Of a stretch of DNA of 41,909 bases, positions 35,195-41,909 are shown piece by piece. The stretch's first letter is position 1. Each line of letters begins with the position of its first letter. The notes under the pieces are model-generated. The model made no database searches, was not told the DNA's origin, and saw only the letters and a list, made by a program, of their open reading frames with translations. The stretch lies in contig JAHFUQ010000019.1 of assembly GCA_023265045.1 (NCBI GenBank), positions 1 to 41,909 on the forward strand, written 5' to 3'. The DNA is from Acidimicrobiia bacterium (GTDB lineage: Bacteria; Actinomycetota; Acidimicrobiia; Acidimicrobiales; AC-14). The position numbers and the translations under genes were made by a program.

Positions 35195-36448
35195 TCATGA
35201 CTTGGCCTCGGGGTGGCTTCCGGTGGCGGTTTCCAGGCCCGGGAGTGGGGTCTCGGCCAGCCCGTAGCGGCTGCTCTTGGTGCTGCCGGAGCGCACGACC
35301 AGGCCGGTCTGCATGAGCCTCTTGACCGCGATCTCCACGTCCGGGCGGGCCAGCTTGATGAGCTTGGCGAGCTCGGCCAGGGGCATCGAACCGGCCCCGA
35401 GCAGGGCCAGGACCCGCTGCTCGATCCCGTTGATCTTGGCGATGCGGTCGGCGTTCAACTTGGACGGATCGGTGTCAGTCTCTTTGGTGGTCGGCTCGTA
35501 CCGTCCGCGATCGTGCCACTGCCCACGTGGCCCGTCATAAGCCATCTTGATGTGCTGGGCGCGGCCGTAGCGCGCCTTCGCGACGGTCAGGGTGGCGACC
35601 TGGAAGCCTTCGACGTCCAGCTCCTCCGAGACGGACAGGGTGATCATGGCGGTGGCGTCGTACTCGACGTCGCCCGACTCCTTGGCGATGTCGACGAGCT
35701 CGGACGGCGGCAGGTCGCGCACCGATCGGGGCCGGGCGCCGGGGCCGGGCCGGAGCTTCATCAGCGAGCCGCGGCCACCGGCGGACACGACGATGACGGG
35801 GCAGCCGGTCTCCTCGGCAATCTGGACGAGGACGCTCGAGGCGAACGAGGTGGCGATGCGGGGGTCGAGGTCGGGCTGGGCCTTGAGGATGGCGGCGACG
35901 AGCTTGCCGAGGTAGTCGATGACGATGAGCGGCGGCGCGCCGAAGTCCTTGGCGAGCCGGGCGGCGGCGGCGCGCAGCTTGTCGAGCGGCTGGCGGCGCA
36001 TGATGAAGAACCGGCGCGGCAGGAGCGCGGCGATCTCGTCGTCGGACACGTCGGCGGTTCCAGTGATCAGGGCGTTGGCGTTGACGCCGAGGCAGGCGGC
36101 GGTGGCGCGGGCGACGCAGTGGCCGGCGCGCATCTCCTCGGACACGTAGATCACCGGGCCGTGGTGGAGCGCGTGGTACCGGCCGAGCGCCAGGGTCAGC
36201 GTGGTCTTGCCGGCGCCGGTCCCGCCGACGACGACGTAGACGTTGCCGCCGCGGGGACCGCCGAGGCCGATGGCGGTGTTGAGCGACTCGAACTCGGTGG
36301 GGAAGCTGGGCATCTTCTCCATGGCCCGCAGGTCGCGGATGGAGGCCCAGGAGTCCATGAGGCCGACGCTGGCGTAGGGCTCGGGCTCGTCGCGGTCGGC
36401 GAAGTCGTCCTCGTCGGAGCGGTGGCCGTTGGTGCCGTTGGTGCTCAT
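35195..36448 (-). CDS. Replicative helicase-like RecA-fold ATPase with C-terminal winged helix (417 aa)
   Basis: ATG at 36448. A DnaB/KaiC-type domain has Walker A GGTGAGKT (75-82), HGPVIYVSEEMRAGH (the strand after Walker A), PPLIVIDYLGKLVAA (Walker B) and GCPVIVVSAGGRG. It lacks the DnaB N-terminal domain. The last ~80 residues (IAKINGIEQRVLALLGAGSM, ELAKLIKLARPDVEIAVKRL, GLVVRSGSTKSSRYGLAE) form a winged-helix DNA-binding domain, less usual for phage DnaB-like proteins. It probably unwinds DNA with the primase of the same operon. Its first 13 codons are repeated at the head of the upstream chimeric methylase. Confidence 0.75.
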   Translation of the reverse strand: MSTNGTNGHRSDEDDFADRDEPEPYASVGLMDSWASIRDLRAMEKMPSFPTEFESLNTAIGLGGPRGGNVYVVVGGTGAGKTTLTLALGRYHALHHGPVIYVSEEMRAGHCVARATAACLGVNANALITGTADVSDDEIAALLPRRFFIMRRQPLDKLRAAAARLAKDFGAPPLIVIDYLGKLVAAILKAQPDLDPRIATSFASSVLVQIAEETGCPVIVVSAGGRGSLMKLRPGPGARPRSVRDLPPSELVDIAKESGDVEYDATAMITLSVSEELDVEGFQVATLTVAKARYGRAQHIKMAYDGPRGQWHDRGRYEPTTKETDTDPSKLNADRIAKINGIEQRVLALLGAGSMPLAELAKLIKLARPDVEIAVKRLMQTGLVVRSGSTKSSRYGLAETPLPGLETATGSHPEAKS

Positions 36449-37552
36449 GGGAGCGAGCCTTGGCCGCCGTCGGCCTCGTAGATGCTGATCGCCCGCATCG
36501 GCATGTCGAAGCCCGTCGAAAGCCCGAACGCCTTGACGAACCTGGTCCGTGCGACGGGCTTGGGCGTGAAGTAGTGGACGATCACGATCCTGCCTCCTGG
36601 CCTGACGACGCGCGCCGCCTCGCGGAGCAGCTGCGCCGGCCGCGGATACTTCACGCCGTACAACTCGCGCGCATAGTGCTCGCTGTACGGCGGGTCGAGC
36701 ATCACCGCGGCGATCGTGCCCGACGCGATCGGTAGCTTGCGCCCGTCGGCCAGGATATCGGGGCACGCCTCGGGCCGGATGTCGACGCGGATGCCCTCGC
36801 CCGGCGGCAAGCTGCCCGAGCAGACGTGGAGGACCTCGTTGCGCGCGCAGCCGAGCCACGGCAGCATCGCCGCGATCAACGCCCGCGGGTACTGGCCATA
36901 GACCGGCACGCCGCGCACGCGCGCCTTCGACGCCGTGCCGCCGAAGTCCAGCAGCACCTGCGGCGCGATGTCCTTGTAGACCTCGTCGGAGCGGTGGCCG
37001 TTGGTGCCGTTGGTGCTCATGGGAGCGAGCCTTGGCCGCCGTCGGCCTCGTAGATGCTGATCGCCCGCATCGGCATGTCGAAGCCCGTCGAAAGCCCGAA
37101 CGCCTTGACGAACCTGGTCCGTGCGACGGGCTTGGGCGTGAAGTAGTGGACGATCACGATCCTGCCTCCTGGCCTGACGACGCGCGCCGCCTCGCGGAGC
37201 AGCTGCGCCGGCCGCGGATACTTCACGCCGTACAACTCGCGCGCATAGTGCTCGCTGTACGGCGGGTCGAGCATCACCGCGGCGATCGTGCCCGACGCGA
37301 TCGGTAGCTTGCGCCCGTCGGCCAGGATATCGGGGCACGCCTCGGGCCGGATGTCGACGCGGATGCCCTCGCCCGGCGGCAAGCTGCCCGAGCAGACGTG
37401 GAGGACCTCGTTGCGCGCGCAGCCGAGCCACGGCAGCATCGCCGCGATCAACGCCCGCGGGTACTGGCCATAGACCGGCACGCCGCGCACGCGCGCCTTC
37501 GACGCCGTGCCGCCGAAGTCCAGCAGCACCTGCGGCGCGATGTCCTTGTAGA
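36409..37552. repeat. Exact 572-bp tandem duplication
   Basis: Bases 36409-36980 are repeated as 36981-37552; the deduced proteins and the bases I compared are identical. The unit runs from helicase codon 13/14, through the helicase start, back to methylase codon 4. The joint is in frame because a hybrid GTC codon forms. I see no microhomology at the joint: CCTCGTCG follows GTGT... at neither edge. Either a very recent duplication or an assembly artefact. Confidence 0.8.
36445..37020 (-). CDS. Chimeric DNA methylase: helicase N-terminus fused to duplicated methylase (191 aa)
   Basis: ATG at 37020 begins with 13 helicase residues (MSTNGTNGHRSDE), one hybrid Val, then the methylase from YKDIAPQ to its end, identical to the upstream copy including the SAM site (VLHVCSGSLPPGEG) and DPPY. 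It lacks only the first four methylase residues and so should be able to fold. Its ribosome site is the helicase's own (AAGG), so it would be translated at helicase-like rate. Its stop again overlaps the true helicase ATG. A byproduct of the 572-bp duplication; real only if that duplication is real. Confidence 0.6.
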   Translation of the reverse strand: MSTNGTNGHRSDEVYKDIAPQVLLDFGGTASKARVRGVPVYGQYPRALIAAMLPWLGCARNEVLHVCSGSLPPGEGIRVDIRPEACPDILADGRKLPIASGTIAAVMLDPPYSEHYARELYGVKYPRPAQLLREAARVVRPGGRIVIVHYFTPKPVARTRFVKAFGLSTGFDMPMRAISIYEADGGQGSLP

Positions 37553-37562
37553 TCATCATCAT
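37017..37562 (-). CDS. DNA methyltransferase with DPPY motif (181 aa)
   Basis: SAM-binding motif I is VLHVCSGSLPPGEGIRVDIR (~54-73) and catalytic motif IV is VMLDPPYSEHY (~96-106, DPPY at 99-102), as in N6-adenine/N4-cytosine DNA methylases. The fold continues LLREAARVVRPGGRIVIVHY. Size is that of a bare catalytic domain without a recognition domain. Start: MMMIYKDIAP at 37562 is used since the duplication and family pattern begin there; ATG 37598 (MPVSGLEPKP) or GTG 37709 are alternatives. The 205 bases up to the SF2 helicase stop contain no other gene. Substrate base cannot be decided. Confidence 0.7.
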   Translation of the reverse strand: MMMIYKDIAPQVLLDFGGTASKARVRGVPVYGQYPRALIAAMLPWLGCARNEVLHVCSGSLPPGEGIRVDIRPEACPDILADGRKLPIASGTIAAVMLDPPYSEHYARELYGVKYPRPAQLLREAARVVRPGGRIVIVHYFTPKPVARTRFVKAFGLSTGFDMPMRAISIYEADGGQGSLP

Positions 37563-37767
37563 CACCGGCGGTTTCGGTTCAAGTCCGCTCACCGGCATCG
37601 TCTGGCCGTCCTCGCCGAGCAGGCGGTGAGGCACGCTGCGGTCCGCGTTCGTGCAACGCCGGCGAGCAGATGCCGACTGAGCGAGCCGCTCGGCGGGTCG
37701 CTCCTTCACTGAGCCCCCCCCCGCGCTGCCCAGCCGGATTGCATCTGCGCGACCGTCCGTCGCCGAG

Positions 37768-40419
37768 TCATCGGTGCCGCTTCCAGTTGTTGCGCTCGAG
37801 GGGCAGGGCGTCGGGTTCATCGACGGGCTCGCTCGGGCGGCGGTTGAACTCGATCGCGGCCAGCACCTTGCGGGCGGCGCCGGGCAGGCTCCACCGCTCG
37901 GCGAGGAGCGGCCGGAGCCGGGCGATGGCGAACGCGGCCTCGTTGAAGGTGAAGTCCTTCGCGGCGTCGCGGGGAACGTGGAGGGTGGCGAGGAACCGCA
38001 CCTGCTTGACCGAGCACAGCCCGGCCCGCCGGCGCTGGTCGCACAGCGCCAGCAGCTTGGCCCCGGCCAGGTCGGTCAGCCCGGCCGGGGCCTTGATGCC
38101 CTTGTCGGCCAGGAGCTGCAGCATCACGTCGGTAGCGGGCGCGAAGCCCTCGCCGAGCAGGGCCGGGTCGACCTCGCCGAGCAGGTCGGTCACCTCCTCG
38201 GCCAGCCAGCGCAGGGTCGGGCGCATCCGGGCCTGGGCGATGGCGGCGCGCGCGCTGGCCAGGGCCGCCTCGAAGTCGTCGCCGTCGTTCATGCGCTCGG
38301 TGACATGGTCCTTCTCCTCGTCGGTCAGGCCGGTGCCGGCGAGCACGTCGACGGTGCAGACCAGCTTGTGCCGGCGGGTCAGGCCGGCGAAGTCGAGGAC
38401 CAGCAGGTCCCGCTTGCCCTCGGCGAGCCGGGTCCCGCGCCCGACGCACTGGGTGAACAGGGCCCGGCTCTTGGTCGGCCGGGCGATGGCGACGCAGGCG
38501 ACGTCGGGGCAGTTGCCGATGATCGCGATCTTCCCTCGTCGGCGCGTGACGAGCGTTGCGTTCTTGTTGGTGACGCACCACACCCACTCGCCGGCCCGCG
38601 GTTCCTCGAGCGATAGCCTGGCCGCGCGTACGTCGGCCGGGTCGGAAATCAGCCACTGCCGGTCGCGGACAGAGACGGCGAACATCATCGAGCCACTCTC
38701 CAACGTTCGCGTCGAGAAGCTCGATGACAGCCCCCGCAGCGTAGCCATGGCCGTGTAGGCGTCAGCTTGCTCCCTGCGGTTGCACCACAGCCAGGCCCGA
38801 TCGCCGTCGCCCTTGAGCAGCTCTTCCCAGAAGACGATGAACTGCCTGCGCGACATCGTGCGGAGATCGCGCGAGACGTTCTTGTCCAGGTACGCCGCGA
38901 GGCGATGCCACCCGGACCGCTTCAGGCTCGCGTGATGGGTGCCGCGAGGAACTCGAAAGACGTGCAGCGGCTTCGCGTTCGGATAGCAACCCTTGCGCGG
39001 CTTCCGCACTCGCTCCTTGAAGTCGTAGCCGAGTCGCCGCAATAGCTCTCGGATGTCGTCCTTGTGCTCCTTGGATTGCGCGATCGTCACGTCGCTCCGC
39101 TCGAATCCACCGTCGGTCATGAACCACGCGATGAAACGAAGCTCGTCATCGCTGATCGGCAGATCGGGGAAGTCGCCGGCCGCCGCGAGGGGGATGGCGT
39201 AGGGGCTCCGTCGTCCGGCCAGGTCCGCGCCGCTCAGCGTCTTGAAGGTCGACAGCCCCCGGGCAGTACGAGCCTTGATATGGAACTGGTGGCCTTCGGT
39301 CGTGCGGATGTTGACGTGCTGGCTCTCAATCGAAAACATTCGCTCGCCCGGCTTCAGACGCCGCTCGACATAGCGGGTGGCCTCGACCTCTTCGATCGCC
39401 TCCGTTTCGAGGTTCATCGATTGGACGCGGTCGCCGGCGCGGACCTGCCCCATGCCGCGCCAGCCAGCGGCAGTGAGGATCTCGGTCTCGGAATCCAGGC
39501 AGTCCCAGCCCTCGGTGAGCAGCGCGCAGTTGGCGACGATCTGGACCCGGCGGCTGGCGAGGTCGGGGCCGACGGTGGCGCGCGCGAGCTCGTCAGAGTC
39601 GCCAGACACGGCGCGGGCGGACCCGGGCCGGAGGTCGTTGCAGGCGGCGGCGAGGAGCAGCGCGTGGGCGACGTTGGCGGTGAAGACGACGGTCGGCCGG
39701 TCGCCGATGTTCTCGAGCAGGCCGCGGACGGTGGCCTCGATGACGGCGGGGTCGGTCATGGCGGCGGCGAGCTGCTGCTGGTCGAGGTCGCCGGCCTTGG
39801 TCTTCACCCGGTCGAGGTCGACGTCGAGCTTGATGCGGCGGGCAGTGATCGGCGCCAGCCAGCCGTCGCGGATGGCGGCGGGCAAGGCGTACTCGAAGGC
39901 GACGCTCTGGAAGATGGGACCGAGGCCCTGACCGTCGGCGCGGTCGGGGGTGGCGGTGACGCCGAGGATGCGGGCCCGGGCGAAGTGGTCGACGATGGCG
40001 CGGTAGGTGGCGGCGGTGGCGTGGTGGCACTCGTCGATGATGACGAGGTCGAAGGCGTCGGCGGGCCAGGCGGCGAGACGCGCCCCGCGGAGGGTGGCGA
40101 CCGAGGCGACCACGACGTCGGCGTGGCCGGCGCGGCGGGGGCCCTGCTCGATCGCGGCGTCGACGCCGACGGCCTCGAGCTTCTGGTGGGCCTGCTCGAG
40201 CAGCTCGGTCCGGTGGGCGAGGACGAGCGCGCGGTGGCCCTTGGCGACGGTGAGCCGGGCGATCTCGGCGAAGACGACGGTCTTGCCGAGGCCGGTGGCC
40301 ATGACGAGGATCGAGCCGCGGTCCCCGGCGGCGAAGCGGGCGCGGACGGCGGCGATGGCGTCGAGCTGGTAGGGCCGCAGGGTGGGCGCGAGGTCCCGGG
40401 CGAGCGCGAGGGAGGTCAC
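37768..40419 (-). CDS. SF2 DNA helicase interrupted by an intein (883-aa precursor)
   Basis: GTG at 40419 overlaps the preceding stop. Helicase motifs: LRPYQLDAI (Q-motif-like), ATGLGKT (~41-47, motif I), DECHH (~128-132, motif II), GVTATPDRADG (motif III region), LLTEGWD before and CPDVACVAIARPTKS after the intein (motif V), and QCVGRGTR (motif VI). Mature size after splicing would be 306 + 247 = 553 residues. The type resembles phage UvsW/DEAD-like branch-migrating or restriction-like translocases. The C-terminal part (NEAAFAIARLRPLLAERWSL) is a helical domain. It acts with the primase and RecA-fold helicase in replication or recombination. If splicing fails, it would be inactive. Confidence 0.85.
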   Translation of the reverse strand: MTSLALARDLAPTLRPYQLDAIAAVRARFAAGDRGSILVMATGLGKTVVFAEIARLTVAKGHRALVLAHRTELLEQAHQKLEAVGVDAAIEQGPRRAGHADVVVASVATLRGARLAAWPADAFDLVIIDECHHATAATYRAIVDHFARARILGVTATPDRADGQGLGPIFQSVAFEYALPAAIRDGWLAPITARRIKLDVDLDRVKTKAGDLDQQQLAAAMTDPAVIEATVRGLLENIGDRPTVVFTANVAHALLLAAACNDLRPGSARAVSGDSDELARATVGPDLASRRVQIVANCALLTEGWDCLDSETEILTAAGWRGMGQVRAGDRVQSMNLETEAIEEVEATRYVERRLKPGERMFSIESQHVNIRTTEGHQFHIKARTARGLSTFKTLSGADLAGRRSPYAIPLAAAGDFPDLPISDDELRFIAWFMTDGGFERSDVTIAQSKEHKDDIRELLRRLGYDFKERVRKPRKGCYPNAKPLHVFRVPRGTHHASLKRSGWHRLAAYLDKNVSRDLRTMSRRQFIVFWEELLKGDGDRAWLWCNRREQADAYTAMATLRGLSSSFSTRTLESGSMMFAVSVRDRQWLISDPADVRAARLSLEEPRAGEWVWCVTNKNATLVTRRRGKIAIIGNCPDVACVAIARPTKSRALFTQCVGRGTRLAEGKRDLLVLDFAGLTRRHKLVCTVDVLAGTGLTDEEKDHVTERMNDGDDFEAALASARAAIAQARMRPTLRWLAEEVTDLLGEVDPALLGEGFAPATDVMLQLLADKGIKAPAGLTDLAGAKLLALCDQRRRAGLCSVKQVRFLATLHVPRDAAKDFTFNEAAFAIARLRPLLAERWSLPGAARKVLAAIEFNRRPSEPVDEPDALPLERNNWKRHR
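38512..39501 (-). other. Intein with LAGLIDADG homing endonuclease (330 aa) in helicase motif V
   Basis: The block starts with Cys (CLDSETEILTAAGW, block A) after EGWD and ends KIAIIGN before Cys+1 (CPDVAC). Block B is RTTEGHQF with the T-x2-H. LAGLIDADG-type block C is LRFIAWFMTDGGFE and block E is FWEELLKGDGDR; block F is EWVWCVTNKNATLVTRR. So splicing and endonuclease domains both look whole. The penultimate residue is Gly rather than the usual His (IGN, not HN), which is known to be tolerated in some inteins but can slow splicing. Boundaries give exactly 330 codons. Insertion in a conserved helicase motif is classic. Confidence 0.85.
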
Positions 40420-40712
40420 GCGGTCCACCTTGCGCGGTAGTCGTCCTCGCGGCGGGCTTCGCGCTCGCTGGCGACGTCCACCGCCATGACCTCGTCGACC
40501 GGCGAGTCGTCGATGGCGCCTAAGTCGAGCACGTGGACCGCCGCGAGCTTCGTGATGGTGGCGATGCGATGGCGCATCGTTCGCGCGCAGCGTTCGCACA
40601 GCGTTGCCGTCGCCAATCCCGGTCGCCCGCACTGTTGACAAACGCCGCGCGACCGCCGATCTGCTCGGAGGGCTCGGGCCGCGCGTGCGGCCGGCGTCAT
40701 GCTCAGACTCAC
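40416..40712 (-). CDS. Zinc-ribbon protein between primase and helicase (98 aa)
   Basis: GTG at 40712 overlaps the primase stop. CQQCGRPGLATATLCERCAR (~25-44) is a four-cysteine zinc ribbon; before it is a basic helix (TPAARAARALRADRRSRG), after it an acidic tail (DDSPVDEVMAVDVASERE). It is a likely small DNA-binding partner in replication. Family not recognised; an ATG at 40700 is another possible start. Confidence 0.55.
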   Translation of the reverse strand: MSLSMTPAARAARALRADRRSRGVCQQCGRPGLATATLCERCARTMRHRIATITKLAAVHVLDLGAIDDSPVDEVMAVDVASEREARREDDYRARWTA

Positions 40713-41716
40713 GGTCGCCACCCGGCCTTCCAGGCGTCGGCGAGGTCCTTCGCTTCGAGGTAGATCAGCGTCACGTTCGCCTTGTCGGTGAGGTGCAGGG
40801 CCGCAGCGTGCGCACCCTTGTAGCCGACGCCCAAGGGAGCGTCCTTCGTCGGCGGATCTCGATGGGGCACGATGAAGACCTCCGGGTTGACGACGAGCTT
40901 GGCGACGGCCTGGCCGATCGCCTCCAGGTGGATCCAGCTGTGGGCGCCCAGCACGAGCGCCCCGGGCCAGGCCAGCACGGCGGCGAGCGAGTCGCAGACG
41001 CCCTCGGTGATGACGATGCGCCGGCCGGGCAGCACCGTCGACAGCCGGCCGACCAGGGTCCCGCGCCCCGGGCATCCGGTGAGGCCGGGGCACTTCGGGC
41101 CATCGCCGGGCGCGACCACCCGCCGCACCACGTTGATGACCCGGCCGGCCGACGAGCACAGGGCCACGGCCGGGCTGTCGTGCAGGAAGCGGACGGCGCC
41201 CCGGGCCACTAGCTGCACCGGGTCGAGCCCGCGCGAGCGGAGGTACTCCTCGCCGACCTTGCTCCGGGCCTGGCACTCGCGCCAGATGGTGCCGGCGCGC
41301 TGGATGGCGGCCTGCCGCTCGCGGACGGTGCGCTCGACGCGGTCCTCGTCCTGCCGCTTGCGCGCCTCGGCGGACCGCTTGACCTCGGCCGGGTCGGCGC
41401 CGGGCAGGACGCCGGCGATGGACGCGGCGAGCTCGAGCACGCGCACGAAGTCGGTCTTGATGGTCAGGCCGGCCCACCCGGCGATGGCGGCCAGCAAGTC
41501 GCCCTTGCAGCCGCCGCTGTAGCAGGACCACTTGCCGCTCTCCAGGTTGATGCCGACGGCATCGGCGCGACCGCGGGCGCCGCAGCTCGGGCACTGGCGG
41601 ACGCGGACCTCGCGCTGGTCGGCCCGGCCGTGGGGCTCGATGTGGAAGTGGGCGAGGACGGCGGGGACGGTGAGGGCGCCGAGGACGGCCTCACGCTCGA
41701 GCCGGGGCGCGGTCAC
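40709..41716 (-). CDS. DNA primase, zinc finger plus Toprim (335 aa)
   Basis: GTG at 41716 overlaps the stop of the 48-aa gene. The N-terminal zinc finger has CPSCGARGRADAVGIN and WSCYSGGCKGD (Cys42, Cys45, Cys65, Cys70 on my count), as in phage CHC2-type primases. RRIVITEGVCDSLAAVLAWP (~232-251) is the Toprim nucleotidyl-transfer motif with Glu238 and Asp242; HRDPP follows in place of the classical DxD. No fused helicase domain: the RecA-fold helicase is a separate gene downstream. It makes primers for phage DNA replication. Confidence 0.8.
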   Translation of the reverse strand: MTAPRLEREAVLGALTVPAVLAHFHIEPHGRADQREVRVRQCPSCGARGRADAVGINLESGKWSCYSGGCKGDLLAAIAGWAGLTIKTDFVRVLELAASIAGVLPGADPAEVKRSAEARKRQDEDRVERTVRERQAAIQRAGTIWRECQARSKVGEEYLRSRGLDPVQLVARGAVRFLHDSPAVALCSSAGRVINVVRRVVAPGDGPKCPGLTGCPGRGTLVGRLSTVLPGRRIVITEGVCDSLAAVLAWPGALVLGAHSWIHLEAIGQAVAKLVVNPEVFIVPHRDPPTKDAPLGVGYKGAHAAALHLTDKANVTLIYLEAKDLADAWKAGWRP

Positions 41717-41859
41717 CGGCGCACCCGGGGCGACCGCTTTGCCCGCACGATGTCGTCGATGATGCTCCAGACCAGGTCCTCCCGCCACAGCCGCCACGTT
41801 CTGGACCCTCGCGGGGACTCCGGCACCTTGATCACGCTCAACTTCGGGTCATCCGCCAT
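41713..41859 (-). CDS. Short first gene of the leftward replication operon (48 aa)
   Basis: ATG at 41859 with GAGCAGG upstream; TGA overlaps the primase GTG (GTGA). The peptide opens MADDPKLSVIKVPESPRGSR, has a tryptophan-rich centre (TWRLWREDLVWSIIDDIVRA) and a basic tail (KRSPRVRR). Coupling and composition suggest that it is real. It may be a regulator or primase partner. Family unknown. Confidence 0.5.
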   Translation of the reverse strand: MADDPKLSVIKVPESPRGSRTWRLWREDLVWSIIDDIVRAKRSPRVRR

Positions 41860-41877
41860 CGCCAACCTGCTCTTTCT

Positions 41878-41890
41878 GGTGGAATCCACC
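41878..41890. promoter_or_regulatory. Perfect inverted repeat GGTGGAATCCACC before the primase operon
   Basis: GGTGG-AAT-CCACC lies 18 bases upstream of the ATG at 41859 on the leftward strand. A short dyad directly before the first gene of the replication operon may be an operator. No -10 or -35 hexamers are evident in the last 50 bases of the window. Confidence 0.4.
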
Positions 41891-41909
41891 GCAAAAACCG
41901 TTTGAAGCC

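Noticed and set aside
34899..35198. 99-residue leftward reading frame across the repeat-rich region, starting in an ATGA overlap with the helicase stop
   Set aside because: Its sequence (many I/R/D/N from the GATCGGAAT repeats) is a direct translation of repeats, promoter and hairpin; composition is unlike the neighbouring genes. The ATGA overlap makes it not impossible, but regulatory DNA explains it better.
37563..37767. N-terminal extension of the methylase to 37709 or 37820
   Set aside because: The extra residues are arginine/serine-rich and low-complexity, include a run of eight C on the plus strand, and lack conserved methylase features; the core begins at MMMIYKD. Start at 37598 remains possible.
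1..41909. Integrase, attachment sites, tRNA genes, CRISPR arrays, transposons
   Set aside because: I looked for tyrosine/serine recombinase motifs, cloverleaf-like segments, spaced direct repeats and terminal inverted repeats and found none. A repressor-like gene alone does not prove a temperate lifestyle.

Overview
The window reads as an essentially complete, very GC-rich genome of a tailed phage with a short-tailed (podovirus-like) virion. The late genes run in the order terminase, portal, scaffold, major capsid protein, head-tail adaptor, a 1001-residue tail nozzle-like protein, two very large internal or ejection-type proteins, a fibre-like protein and a lysis cassette. There is no tape-measure, tail-tube or baseplate set. 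I see no integrase, tRNA, rRNA, IS element or CRISPR array. A lipoprotein gene with a lipobox and an M15-type endolysin suggest a diderm host; the base composition and protein style would fit a high-GC lineage such as Myxococcota, but that is a guess.

Layout. (1) 1-800 is a control region: a leftward HTH repressor-like gene (282-509) and a small membrane protein (91-285), four copies of a 15-bp dyad GTCCG-N5-CGGAC, a 21-bp tandem repeat, a 14-bp palindrome and a terminator-like hairpin. (2) 803-7743 is a rightward early operon of about 20 small, mostly unrecognised genes chained by GTGA/ATGA overlaps. Its one clear enzyme is a RecE/Cas4-like PD-(D/E)XK exonuclease (4893-5765). (3) 7740-34905 is leftward and late: DNA-processing and small genes (RuvC-like resolvase, Dam-like methylase, HNH nuclease, two tiny paired membrane peptides, GNAT-like protein), then packaging, capsid, connector, tail, ejection proteins, fibre and lysis. 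(4) 34906-35194 is a repeat-rich, relatively AT-rich non-coding region with a perfect TATAAT box. (5) 35195-41859 is the leftward replication block: a 48-residue protein, a primase, a zinc-ribbon protein, an SF2 helicase carrying an intein, a DNA methylase with a partial duplicate, and a RecA-fold helicase ending in a winged helix.

Points that stand out: a rightward lipoprotein gene (20507-20875) inserted in the leftward structural operon with its own back-to-back promoter; a recurring TANNNT-N6/7-ATG arrangement implying leaderless transcripts at several late genes; an exact 572-bp tandem duplication that creates a chimeric methylase; a LAGLIDADG intein in helicase motif V; twin 25/27-residue membrane peptides; and a fibre protein whose two ends carry the same module around a LamG-like core.

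Assignments rest on reading motifs and gene order only. Most small genes cannot be named. If the molecule is circular or terminally redundant, the dyads at 41-75 lie upstream of the primase operon, and the repressor could control both early transcription directions.
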